Source of the DNA: Boseongicola aestuarii
GTDB taxonomy: Bacteria > Pseudomonadota > Alphaproteobacteria > Rhodobacterales > Rhodobacteraceae
Assembly: GCF_900184815.1 (NCBI RefSeq)
Contig: NZ_FXXQ01000001.1
Location: forward strand, 248,001-312,000
Direction: 5' to 3'
Length of the DNA: 64,000 nucleotides
The notes under the pieces are model-generated. The model was given only the letters and a program-made list of their open reading frames with translations, did no database searches and had not been told where the DNA came from. Position 1 is the stretch's first letter; every line of letters starts with the position of its first letter. Below, in pieces: positions 37,654 to 46,204 of this stretch. The position numbers were made by a program, and so were the translations under genes.

Positions 37654-38211
37654 AGTATATTCCTTTGCGCATTAGTCATTCCTTGATGTGTTAACCAAAG
37701 CCAAACAAGGGAAAAGAACGAAAAGTCTACTTGTAGCAGCGACTAACTCAAGGCTGTGCCAAAGAAGGAACAAGTCCAGCGCTTCGGAAGGGCCGGAAAT
37801 CGATGCATGAAGAGTGCAGGATAAGTAACCGTTATCAATGTAGAATTGAGCACACGCCACTTTAAGGATAGCCAGTAGTTAACATAATATTGGTTATGCG
37901 AATTGCAGATGGCGGATTGGGCACACCCCCTTTGGCTGTAAATCACACCCGGCTGAAGAATCTCAAACCCAGTGATCTCGAATTCATACATCCCCGAACG
38001 ATCCCGCTTTTCCGCCCGCGCAATCAGCTTGCCTGCTTCACTGGTGAAACCCGCGTGCGAGGTATGAATTGCACGACAGCAATGACTTCCGACCGGGTAA
38101 TCATACTTGAGCATTTTCAGAACTCTGCTTGGGCAATAACACGTCCGAACAAATCGTATGCCAGCGCGCGCGAAGTCCACTTGAACCGAAAACGCTTTTC
38201 CCACGCCAAGA
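37654..38211. other. 558-bp AT-richer gap between aroQ and phoB, no confident gene
   Basis: The base composition is visibly richer in A+T than in flanking genes. Frames of up to ~190 codons cross it on both strands (for example 37743-38327 minus) but run into phoB antisense, contain no known domain and lack ribosome sites. The aroQ promoter must lie in the left part. It may hold a decayed gene or regulatory RNA; nothing can be named. Confidence 0.4.
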
Positions 38212-38901
38212 CTAGCCCAAGGCATACCCGGCACCGCGCACCGTGCGCAAAGGATCGTCCCCACCTTGGCTGCACAGCGCCTTGCGCAATCGGCCGATGT
38301 GGACATCCACGGTGCGCGTATCGACATAGATGTCGCGCCCCCAGACCCGATCCAGCAATTGCTCGCGTGACCAGACCCGTCCGGGCTTTTCCATGAATGT
38401 GCTCAGCAGCCGAAACTCGGTCGGCCCCAGCTTAATCGCATCCCCTTTGCGCGTCACACGATGGGTTTCGGCATCCAGCACGATGTCACCGTACTCCAGA
38501 CGCTCGCCAATCGCACCGGGACGCGTGCGCCGCAACTGAGTGCGCACCCGCGCCATCAACTCGACCACCGAGTACGGCTTGACCATGTAGTCATCCGCAC
38601 CCGTCTCAAGGCCCCTGACCTTGTCCACCTCTTCGCTGCGCGCACTTAACATAATAACTGGTACATTCCGCGTCCGGTTATTTGCTTTCAGACGCCGACA
38701 AATCTCGATCCCGGAAATCCCCGGCAACATCCAGTCCAGCAGAATGATATCGGGTTGCGCTTCATCGACCAGCACCATCGCATCGTCACCATTGTCGGTC
38801 TTGGTGACCTCGAACCCTTCGGCCTCAAGGTTATACGTCAGAACCTCAAGCTGGGCGGCCTCGTCTTCAACAACCAGAACGCTGGGCGTGCCCGTCGACA
38901 T
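38212..38901 (-). CDS. phoB: Phosphate regulon response regulator PhoB
   Basis: A 229-aa OmpR-type regulator. The receiver has the acidic VEDE near residue 11, phospho-acceptor Asp56 in ILLDWMLPG, and Lys in MVKPYS. The C-terminal winged helix includes LGPTEFRLLSTFMEKPGRVWSREQLLDRVWG and VDVHIGRLRKAL. Phosphorylated by PhoR under phosphate limitation, it activates Pho-box promoters, such as that of pstS here. Last gene of the pst block, 3 bp after phoU. Confidence 0.96.
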   Translation of the reverse strand: MSTGTPSVLVVEDEAAQLEVLTYNLEAEGFEVTKTDNGDDAMVLVDEAQPDIILLDWMLPGISGIEICRRLKANNRTRNVPVIMLSARSEEVDKVRGLETGADDYMVKPYSVVELMARVRTQLRRTRPGAIGERLEYGDIVLDAETHRVTRKGDAIKLGPTEFRLLSTFMEKPGRVWSREQLLDRVWGRDIYVDTRTVDVHIGRLRKALCSQGGDDPLRTVRGAGYALG

Positions 38902-38904
38902 GGA

Positions 38905-39615
38905 TCACAGCCCCTCTGCAACGTAAGCGGTCCTGTCCTGTTTCGGGCGCGTATCATCGGGCATGCTGCCGGTCACAAGATAGACCACTTGTTCAGCGAT
39001 CGACGTCACATGATCGCCCATCCGCTCGATGTTCTTGCCGATGAAATGCAGGTGCATACAGGCGGTGATATTGCGCGGATCTTCCATCATATGGGTCAGC
39101 AATTCGCGGAACAAAGCCGTGTACATCTGGTCCACGTCCTCGTCGCGCAGAATGACCTGCTGCGCCAGTTTCTCGTCGCGCTGAATATAGGCGTCCAGCG
39201 CATCGTTCAGCATCAACTGCACCTCCCGTGACATGCGCCGCACCGAAGCAGAGGTGCCATCCACGTCCGGCGTTTCCGCCAGGATCAGCGTGCGTTTGGC
39301 CAAATTCTTGGCGTAATCGCCGCACCGCTCGAGGTTCGCGCTGATCTTGATCACAGTCAGAACCGTGCGAAGATCACCTGCCGTCGGCGCACGCAGGGCA
39401 ATCACCCGCGCGGCTTCCTCGTTCACCTGTTCTTCCAGCGCGTCGATGGCCTTGTCGGCCTTGCGGACCTGCTCGGCCAGTTCAATGTCGCGATCTTCCA
39501 GCGACCGCGCAGATTCAAGAATGGCGGTTTCGACCATCCCGCCCATCTTCATCAAGGTCGCCTGAAGGGCTTCCAGATCTCTGTCAAATGCCGATGCGAT
39601 ATGTGCTTCGTTCAT
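38905..39615 (-). CDS. phoU: Phosphate transport accessory protein PhoU
   Basis: A 236-aa protein of two PhoU three-helix repeats. The metal/partner motifs E(R)CGDYAKNLAKR in the first and GKNIERMGDHVTSIAEQV in the second are both intact. It links PstB and PhoR and keeps the Pho response off when phosphate is ample. Lies between pstB (15-bp gap) and phoB (3-bp gap). Confidence 0.95.
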   Translation of the reverse strand: MNEAHIASAFDRDLEALQATLMKMGGMVETAILESARSLEDRDIELAEQVRKADKAIDALEEQVNEEAARVIALRAPTAGDLRTVLTVIKISANLERCGDYAKNLAKRTLILAETPDVDGTSASVRRMSREVQLMLNDALDAYIQRDEKLAQQVILRDEDVDQMYTALFRELLTHMMEDPRNITACMHLHFIGKNIERMGDHVTSIAEQVVYLVTGSMPDDTRPKQDRTAYVAEGL

Positions 39616-39630
39616 GTCCTGCTCGCTCCC

Positions 39631-40428
39631 CTACCCGATCCGTCCGGTGATATAACTCTCGGTTCGGCTGTCTTCGGGGTTGGTGAAAATATGCCCGGTC
39701 TCGCCATATTCAACGAGATCGCCCAAGTGAAAAAACGCAGTTTTCTGGCTGACACGCGCCGCCTGCTGCATGGAATGTGTAACGATAACAACGGAATACT
39801 GCTGCCTCAACTCGTCGATAAGCTCCTCGACCTGTGCGGTGGCAATAGGATCGAGCGCCGAACACGGCTCGTCCATCAAAAGAACTTCAGGCTCGGTCGC
39901 AATCGCGCGCGCAATGCAAAGTCGCTGCTGCTGGCCACCTGAAAGCCCGGTGCCGGGCTGGTCCAGACGATCCTTCACTTCCTCCCAGATCGCACCGCGC
40001 CGCAATGACTTCTCGACGATCTCGTCCAACTCGGCCTTGTTGCGCGCCAGCCCGTGTATGCGCGGGCCATAGGCGATATTGTCATAGATCGACTTCGGGA
40101 ACGGGTTCGGCTTTTGAAACACCATACCGACCTTGGCGCGAAGCTGCACCGGATCAACCTTGGCGTCGTAAATATCCTCGCCATCCAGCAGGATCGAACC
40201 GGTCACCCTTGCGATATCGATGGTGTCGTTCATTCGGTTAAGGCACCGCAGAAACGTCGATTTCCCGCACCCCGACGGTCCGATGAACGCCGTCACGGTA
40301 TTGCCCTCGATCTCGACCGAGACATTCTTGATCGCATGCGTGTCGCCGTAAAAGACGTCCACACCGCTGGCTGAGATCTTGATATCGTTCATTTGCGTCG
40401 TCCGATTTGTTATGCGCATGTCGTTCAC
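39631..40428 (-). CDS. pstB: Phosphate ABC transporter ATP-binding protein
   Basis: A 265-aa ATPase of the Pst importer. Walker [10 protein letters not shown], PstB-specific [20 protein letters not shown], signature [14 protein letters not shown] and Walker [17 protein letters not shown] are all present. The start is GTG 40428, with AAGGGGA close before it; ATGs at codons 4 and 13 are alternatives, the latter matching the usual PstB N-terminus ([17 protein letters not shown]). Confidence 0.95.
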   Translation of the reverse strand: MNDMRITNRTTQMNDIKISASGVDVFYGDTHAIKNVSVEIEGNTVTAFIGPSGCGKSTFLRCLNRMNDTIDIARVTGSILLDGEDIYDAKVDPVQLRAKVGMVFQKPNPFPKSIYDNIAYGPRIHGLARNKAELDEIVEKSLRRGAIWEEVKDRLDQPGTGLSGGQQQRLCIARAIATEPEVLLMDEPCSALDPIATAQVEELIDELRQQYSVVIVTHSMQQAARVSQKTAFFHLGDLVEYGETGHIFTNPEDSRTESYITGRIG

Positions 40429-40440
40429 GGTCCGTCCCCT

Positions 40441-41787
40441 TTACCAGCGACGTTCAAAGCGACGACGAAGGATGATAGCGATGAGGTTCATCAACAGCAA
40501 AAAGACCAGCAGCACGATGATAGCGCCTGAGGCCCGTTCCACAAAGGCCGGGTCGGATCTGGTCGTCCAGTTATAGATCTGCACCGGCAAGGCCGAGGCC
40601 GGATCGAAAAAGCCTTCGGGCGGTGCGCCGGGATATTCGCGCACAAAGGCGACCATCCCGATCAGCAAGAGAGGCGCGGTTTCCCCCAAAGCCTGCGCCA
40701 GTCCGATGATGGTTCCCGTCAGAATACCAGGGGCGGCCAGCGGCAGAACATGGTGAAACACCGTCTGCATTTTCGACGCCCCTACCCCCAATGCCGCTTC
40801 GCGGATTGACGGCGGCACAGACTTCAGGGAAGCACGCGTTGCAATGATGATGGTCGGCAATGTCATCAGCGTCAGCACCAGACCACCAACAATCGGCGCG
40901 GACTGCGGCAAGCCTGCGAAGTTGATGAAGATCGCCAGACCCAGAATGCCGAAGACAATCGACGGCACGGCGGCAAGGTTCGAGATATTCACCTCGATCA
41001 GGTCCGTCAGCCGATTTTTTGGCGCGAATTCCTCAAGATAGATCGACGCCGCGACCCCAATCGGCAAGGCCAGAACCAGGACAACAATCATCATGTATAG
41101 CGAGCCCAGAATGGCCACGCCCAGCCCCGAAGCCTCGGGTCGGTTTTCCGAAGCATCCGGCGAGGTGATAAAGCCCCAGTTGAAGGTCCGCTCCAGCGCG
41201 CCCGTGTCTTTCAGCGCATCGGCCAGCATAAGCTGCTGGGGCGTAACGTTGCTGTCCAGCTCGGCGCTCGCCATGGTCACGCGGCCCTTGTAGTATCCGT
41301 CTATCCGGCCCGATGCGAGAAACTGGAATTCAACCGTTTCGCCAACCCGATCCGTGTTTGCCAGAACGAAATCACGCAAATCCGCCGCAGCCTGTTTCGA
41401 GATCAGATCGACCGGCTTGCTCAACCCCTCGATCTCTATTCCCTCGGCCGCGATCCGGTCCTCGATGGCGGCGGTGATCAACGGCGCATAGCCAAAGGTC
41501 GATACCTTGGCCATCTCGTCGCGGTCGCGATTGCCGGTCTTGTCCAGCTTGTCTTCCGCCAAAACCACGTCCAACGTGATGAAGGTCTGGCTGAACGCGC
41601 CGATGCCATTGCGGACAATCGACGTCAGCAGAAAGATCAACGCCAGCACAGCCACGCTGACCGCAATCATGCCGTAGATCTGGAACCGCCGCTCGGCCGC
41701 GTTGCGCCTTTGGGTGCGCCCGTCCTGCACCAGCAACGAGCCCTTTCTTGGCGCGCCGGATGCTGAGTTTGCCGTGATATCGCTCAT
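40441..41787 (-). CDS. pstA: Phosphate ABC transporter permease PstA, long form
   Basis: A 448-aa inner-membrane permease, ~150 residues longer than E. coli PstA. After one helix (about 38-62) there is a large extracytoplasmic part (roughly 65-215) with a polar sequence, then the standard five-helix permease domain with the EAA loop IREAALGVGASKMQTVFHHVLPLAAPGILTG. The start ATG overlaps the pstC stop (ATGA), so they are coupled. The long form seems common in alphaproteobacteria; the added domain has no known role. Confidence 0.93.
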   Translation of the reverse strand: MSDITANSASGAPRKGSLLVQDGRTQRRNAAERRFQIYGMIAVSVAVLALIFLLTSIVRNGIGAFSQTFITLDVVLAEDKLDKTGNRDRDEMAKVSTFGYAPLITAAIEDRIAAEGIEIEGLSKPVDLISKQAAADLRDFVLANTDRVGETVEFQFLASGRIDGYYKGRVTMASAELDSNVTPQQLMLADALKDTGALERTFNWGFITSPDASENRPEASGLGVAILGSLYMMIVVLVLALPIGVAASIYLEEFAPKNRLTDLIEVNISNLAAVPSIVFGILGLAIFINFAGLPQSAPIVGGLVLTLMTLPTIIIATRASLKSVPPSIREAALGVGASKMQTVFHHVLPLAAPGILTGTIIGLAQALGETAPLLLIGMVAFVREYPGAPPEGFFDPASALPVQIYNWTTRSDPAFVERASGAIIVLLVFLLLMNLIAIILRRRFERRW

Positions 41788-43259
41788 TCGTATTGCTCCC
41801 GATATCTGCGCACAATCCAAAGCGCGAGGACATTCAAACCAAGTGTGATTGTGAACAACGACAGGCCCAACGCGAAGGCCACAAGCGTTTCAGGCGACGA
41901 GAAGTCCGTGTCCCCGGTCAACTGACTGACGATCTTGACCGTCACCGTCGTCATCGCCTCAAACGGGTTCACCAACTCGCCCAGACCCCGGTCGAACTGC
42001 GCCGCCGCCGCCCCTGCCCCCAGCACGACGATCATCGTTTCGCCAATCGCGCGCGACGCCGCCAGCAGGATTGCACCGACGATCCCCGGCAAGGCCGCAG
42101 GCACGACGACTTGCCGGATCGTTTCGGATTGCGTCGCGCCCAGACCATAGGAGCCGTCGCGCATCGCCTGCGGAACCGCGTTGATGATGTCATCAGACAG
42201 AGACGAGACGAAAGGAATCAGCATGATCCCCATCACCACGCCCGCCGTCAGCACCGACGACGAGCTTTGCCCAAGCCCCAAAGGCAGCGCAAAGTAATCC
42301 CGCAACATCGGCCCGACCGTAATCAGCGCAAACAGACCGTAAACAATCGTCGGAATACCGGCCAGAACCTCGATCGCAGGCTTGGCGACAGACCGCACGC
42401 GGCTGGTCGCGTATTCCGAAAGGTAGATCGCTGCGAACAACCCTACAGGGACTGCTACCAAAAGCGCTATGAACGAAATATAGAGCGTTCCCCACAACAA
42501 GGGCAGGATCGCCAACTCCGAATTGCCCCGAAAATCCGGCGCCCATTTCGTGCCGAAGAAAAAGTCCTGCCACGAATGTGCGGCGAAAAAGTTTCGAGCC
42601 TCGAAAAGCATCGAAAACACCAGTCCGACGGTCGTCAAAATCGCAATCGACGCCGCCAGGATCAGAACCGTCAGGATGCCACGTTCCACCGTGTTGCGTG
42701 CGCGAAAATCCTTGTTCGTCACAAGATAGGACACCCCGAACCCGCCCAGTGCCGCCAGCAGAACCGCCACGCTCATCAACGTTTCGCCCCAGGACGACAG
42801 GCTCCGATAGGACCGTGCCGCTACGAAAACCTCCGGCGAGATATCCGAGCCAAGCGCCACACCTGCCGCGCCCAAACGATTGCGAAGATCGCTCAGAAAG
42901 GCCTCGTCCACCGCGCGTTCGCTTGCCAGAAGCGGCGCGTCCAGCGCCTCAAGCCCCTCCGAAACCCGCCGCACGTCGCTCATGACCAGCCCGCGCGTCG
43001 ATGTGTCGGAAATCGCGCTGTCCGGCAATTGCGACGACACGCGACTTTCGATCCACAATGGCTGCACCAGCAACCAAAGCACCAGCAATCCAAACGCGGG
43101 CGTGATCACCGTCAGCGCGACGTTCCAGCCATAATATGATGGTAGCGAATGCAACACGCGCGCGTCACCGCCCGCCGACGCCACTGCTCGGCTGCGGCCC
43201 ATGACAAAGCCAACTGCCGCCAGAACCAGAATGATCGCAATGAGCCAGATCAGCGGCAT
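41784..43259 (-). CDS. pstC: Phosphate ABC transporter permease PstC, long form
   Basis: A 491-aa permease, again far longer than the E. coli protein (319 aa). Helices lie near 1-20 and 45-66, then an extracytoplasmic part from ~70 to 155 rich in Ser, Arg and Leu, another helix, then the permease domain with AVPVGLFAAIYLSEYA, VLAGIPTIVYGLFALITVGPML and MRDGSYGLGATQSETIRQVVVPAALPGIVGA (EAA loop). It sits 79 bp after pstS across a hairpin. Confidence 0.93.
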   Translation of the reverse strand: MPLIWLIAIILVLAAVGFVMGRSRAVASAGGDARVLHSLPSYYGWNVALTVITPAFGLLVLWLLVQPLWIESRVSSQLPDSAISDTSTRGLVMSDVRRVSEGLEALDAPLLASERAVDEAFLSDLRNRLGAAGVALGSDISPEVFVAARSYRSLSSWGETLMSVAVLLAALGGFGVSYLVTNKDFRARNTVERGILTVLILAASIAILTTVGLVFSMLFEARNFFAAHSWQDFFFGTKWAPDFRGNSELAILPLLWGTLYISFIALLVAVPVGLFAAIYLSEYATSRVRSVAKPAIEVLAGIPTIVYGLFALITVGPMLRDYFALPLGLGQSSSSVLTAGVVMGIMLIPFVSSLSDDIINAVPQAMRDGSYGLGATQSETIRQVVVPAALPGIVGAILLAASRAIGETMIVVLGAGAAAAQFDRGLGELVNPFEAMTTVTVKIVSQLTGDTDFSSPETLVAFALGLSLFTITLGLNVLALWIVRRYREQYE

Positions 43260-43294
43260 GTCGCCCTCAAGGTCTTAAGTGGTGAAGATGAGAA

Positions 43295-43313
43295 AGGGCG
43301 CCGACTGCGCCCT
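43295..43313 (-). terminator. Hairpin between pstS and pstC (attenuator or mRNA-stabilising)
   Basis: AGGGCGC-AGTCG-GCGCCCT, a perfect 7-bp stem with a short T-rich tail (TTTCT) on the minus strand. It probably permits partial read-through, so that pstS is expressed more than the membrane genes. Confidence 0.6.
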
Positions 43314-43338
43314 CTCCCGTGATTATCAGCGGTTCAGA

Positions 43339-44379
43339 TCAGCTGCCCGAGCTCATTGTCTCTTCGGCTTCGATCATCATCTGAGTTTCGGACAGAACCG
43401 GATCGGACACCAGACCATATTGGGCCAGCGGGCCGTCAGGACCGGCGATCTCATCCGCGACGAAGAACTGTGCGAATTCCTTCAGGCCAGGAATAACGCC
43501 GATGTGTGCTGCCTTGATGTAGAAATAGAGCGGACGCGACACGGGGTATTCGCCGGTCGAGATCGTCTCGGTCGAAGGTGCAACACCCGACATCGTCGCC
43601 ACTTTCAACTTGTCGGTATTGTTTTCGTAAAACGCCAGGCCGAAGACGCCGACACCGTTCGAGTTCGCGTCGATACGCGCCAGCGTCTCGGTATAGTCGC
43701 CATCGATATCAACCGAACGGCCATCGGTGCGCACGCTCATGCAAGCGTCTTCCGCGTCGTCTTCGCTCAGACCCGCGCTCATCATGCCTTCCACAGCGCC
43801 GGAAGCTTCGCAACCAACCAAAAGTACTTTTTCTTCAAACACTTCACGTGTGCCGTGCTTGGTGCCGGGAATGAACGCCTGAATTTCAGCGGCAGGCAGG
43901 CTCGAGTCGACCTCGTTCCACATCGTGAACGGGTTATCTTTCATTTCGCCGTCCATGAAGACCTGCTCGGCCAGCGCCATGTACCAGTGATCTTCGGTGA
44001 ACGAGGTAAAGGCCGGGCCGTCGATCTGGCTGGCGAACACGATGCCGTCATAGCCGATACGCACTTCGATGATGTCGGTGACGCCTGCATCTGCACAGGC
44101 AGCAACTTCGCCTTCGCGAATTTTGCGCGACGCGTTCGCGATATCGATGGTGTTCTCGCCCACGCCTTCGCAGAACCGCTTGAGGCCGGCCGACGACCCA
44201 CCGGATTCAACAACCGGGGTCGGGAAATCGAAGTTCTCACCGAATGCTTCGGCGACGATGGATGCGTAAGGAAGTACGGTCGAGGAACCGGCGACCTGCA
44301 CCTGATCACGGGCGGCAGCAGCGGTTGTGGAAATGGCAAGAACGGCGATGGTCGAAACGGTATGCTTCGCTTTCATCAT
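43339..44379 (-). CDS. pstS: Phosphate-binding periplasmic protein PstS
   Basis: The 346-aa substrate-binding protein of the Pst importer. It has a signal peptide (KHTVSTIAVLAISTTAAAA), then VQVAGSSTVLPYASIVAEAFG, which binds phosphate oxygens, and VESGGSSAGLKRFCEGVGENTIDIANASRKI with further contacts. The many Asp/Glu residues of the mature part fit an acidic marine periplasmic protein. It is first in the pstSCAB-phoUB unit, with a triple Pho box ~80-110 bp before its start. Confidence 0.95.
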   Translation of the reverse strand: MMKAKHTVSTIAVLAISTTAAAARDQVQVAGSSTVLPYASIVAEAFGENFDFPTPVVESGGSSAGLKRFCEGVGENTIDIANASRKIREGEVAACADAGVTDIIEVRIGYDGIVFASQIDGPAFTSFTEDHWYMALAEQVFMDGEMKDNPFTMWNEVDSSLPAAEIQAFIPGTKHGTREVFEEKVLLVGCEASGAVEGMMSAGLSEDDAEDACMSVRTDGRSVDIDGDYTETLARIDANSNGVGVFGLAFYENNTDKLKVATMSGVAPSTETISTGEYPVSRPLYFYIKAAHIGVIPGLKEFAQFFVADEIAGPDGPLAQYGLVSDPVLSETQMMIEAEETMSSGS

Positions 44380-44458
44380 TGGTTTTTCTCCTAAGTCAGG
44401 TTTCCGACCGCCCCACGCGGTCTTCGCCCCGGTCCTATGGTGTGCTGCTGAAGCTTTT

Positions 44459-44487
44459 GCGACAGTTGTGTAACAGTTTCATGACAG
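44459..44487 (-). promoter_or_regulatory. Triple Pho box upstream of pstS
   Basis: On the minus strand CTGTCAT-N4-CTGTTAC-N4-CTGTCGC: three 7-bp units at exact 11-bp spacing, the first matching the consensus fully. PhoB dimers bind such tandem repeats. It lies 80-108 bp before the pstS ATG and after the phoR stop, so pst expression is separately induced by phosphate starvation. Confidence 0.88.
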
Positions 44488-44533
44488 TGGAATAATTCGA
44501 AAAATAAAGGGAAACCGTCCCGCGATGACTGCG

Positions 44534-45562
44534 CTACTGCGCAATTTCCGCCGGTAAAATCACCGTAAAAACAGCGCCTTGTCCGGGCGTGCTTTCAATG
44601 CGCAACCGACCGCGATGGCGGTTGACGATATGCTTCACAATCGCCAGCCCAAGCCCCGTTCCGCCAAGTTCGCGCGATCTGTGACTATCGACTCGGTAGA
44701 ATCGCTCGGTCAGGCGTGGAATCAGTGCCGGATCAAAGCCGGCCCCCGTGTCCGACACCGACACAACTGCCGCCGGACCGCGAGTCATGGGGTGGTTGTC
44801 CACCCTCTCCAGCCGCAGCGAAACCGTTTGGCCCTGCCCCGAATATTTCAGCGCGTTTTCGATCAAGTTGGTGAACACCTGTGCCAGTTGATCCGCATCA
44901 CCCGGTATCTTGACCGCCTCATCAAAAGTGTCGCGCACCACGGTCATGCCGCGCTCTTTTGCCAAAGGCTCAAGCGCATTCGCGACCGATCGCACCACAC
45001 CGGCCAGATCAACGATTTCGGACGGACGCATGCGCTCCGTCGCCTCGACCCGGTTAAGCGACATCAGATCCTCGACCAGTCGGTTCATCCGCGCCGCCTC
45101 GCATTCCATGATTTCCAGAAAGCGCGCCTGTGCAGCCGGGTCGTTCTTCGCCGCACCGCGCAACGTTTCGATAAAGCCGATCAGCGCCGTCAGAGGCGTG
45201 CGCAACTCGTGGCTGACGTTGGCTACGAAGTCACGCCGCATCGCGCCGGCCTCTTCGGTTGCCGTCAAATCCTCGAACGTCATAAGGACCGATCCATCCG
45301 TCTCGATCCGCGCCAGATGAACAAGCCATGTCTTGTCGCGCCGTGCTTCCGTCGACAGATATCGCGCGCGCCTTGCCGCGCCGTCGGTCATGATCTGATC
45401 GATTGCATCGAGCAGGGTCGGCTGGCGAAACGAGGTGATGTAATGGCGTCCCAAAATCCCCGATCCGAAAAGCTGCGCCGCTTGGCGGTTGACCGCAGAA
45501 ACCCGCTCGTCCGTACCGATGACCACAGCGGGCAGAGGCATGGCATCGACGAAGTGTTGCAC
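44534..45562 (-). CDS. phoR: Phosphate regulon sensor kinase PhoR (no membrane segment)
   Basis: A 342-aa histidine kinase. Residues 1-100 are a PAS-like domain (LPAVVIGTDERVSAVNRQAAQLFG). His118 in FVANVSHELRTPLTALIGFIETL is the phosphorylated residue, and the ATPase has LIENALKYSG, VSDTGAGFDPALIPRLTERFYRVD and GGTGLGLAIVKHI. Unlike E. coli PhoR it has no N-terminal transmembrane helices, so it should be cytosolic or held by PhoU/PstB. The start is GTG 45562; no start codon further up would add helices. Confidence 0.92.
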   Translation of the reverse strand: MQHFVDAMPLPAVVIGTDERVSAVNRQAAQLFGSGILGRHYITSFRQPTLLDAIDQIMTDGAARRARYLSTEARRDKTWLVHLARIETDGSVLMTFEDLTATEEAGAMRRDFVANVSHELRTPLTALIGFIETLRGAAKNDPAAQARFLEIMECEAARMNRLVEDLMSLNRVEATERMRPSEIVDLAGVVRSVANALEPLAKERGMTVVRDTFDEAVKIPGDADQLAQVFTNLIENALKYSGQGQTVSLRLERVDNHPMTRGPAAVVSVSDTGAGFDPALIPRLTERFYRVDSHRSRELGGTGLGLAIVKHIVNRHRGRLRIESTPGQGAVFTVILPAEIAQ

Positions 45563-45813
45563 GATCGGTTTCCTCGGAAATGCTGGTTTATGGTTAACGT
45601 GCCTATGAAAGAGGCTTTTCGGGGGCGCGCTTCCGTTTGTAAAGCTGGATCATCTAGAAAATTTGCAACCTTGGCGTGTGTTTTTCACGTTTTTTTCCAC
45701 CAAGGGTATTTTAATTTCCGGAGCTTCCCTTAATCTTAAAGACCTGTGGAGTCAGTATTCATCCTGACCTTGCCGCCAAAATACGTTTTCAAGAAGACGG
45801 GAAGTCAAAGAAA

Positions 45814-46200
45814 ATGAACTGGGAACAAACGAAACTAAGCAGACTGGACGTCGCCTCGATCAGTGGACTCGAGGACCAGACAGTCGCGGTTCTCGCGGTT
45901 GGGGAACCCGAGGAATGGTTGCAAAGCGGCCAGAAAGCACCGCGCGCCGGCAATGTTCGCTTCGTCTCGATAGATGAAGTGAGCGAGTCGCTGCTTGAGC
46001 ATCTGTGTCCGACGGTTGTCATCTCGCCTGCCTTGTCGCGACGATTTGATTGCATCGATCTTGCGCAGATCCTTTGCAGTCATAAGTACAAAGGCCGTTA
46101 CCGGGCTGTATCGCGCGAACTACCGAATCCGACCATGGTCGGACGCGAGATTCGCAACCTCTGTCCCGGACTCGACTTCGCCATCCTCGTAGATCGATAG
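45814..46200 (+). CDS. Conserved hypothetical protein
   Basis: A 128-aa soluble protein without signal peptide or membrane segment, and with no motif I can name. It reads as a compact alpha/beta fold: TVAVLAVGEPEEWLQ, VRFVSIDEVSESLLEHLCPTVVISPALSRRFDCIDLAQIL, RYRAVSRELPNPTMVGREIRNLCPGLDFAILVD. The VVISPALS...LDFAILV pattern suggests a Rossmann-like receiver-type arrangement but lacks the phospho-acceptor signature. It stands alone 251 bp from phoR and ends 4 bp from the convergent PLP gene. Confidence 0.65.
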   Translation: MNWEQTKLSRLDVASISGLEDQTVAVLAVGEPEEWLQSGQKAPRAGNVRFVSIDEVSESLLEHLCPTVVISPALSRRFDCIDLAQILCSHKYKGRYRAVSRELPNPTMVGREIRNLCPGLDFAILVDR

Positions 46201-46204
46201 TCCG

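Noticed and set aside
37743-38327. 194-codon minus-strand frame in the aroQ-phoB gap
   Set aside because: Overlaps the phoB end in another frame, no ribosome site, no domain; kept only as a gene-poor region.
41793-43139. Long plus-strand frame opposite pstC
   Set aside because: Arg/His/Gln-rich low-quality sequence antisense to a clear permease gene; typical high-G+C shadow.
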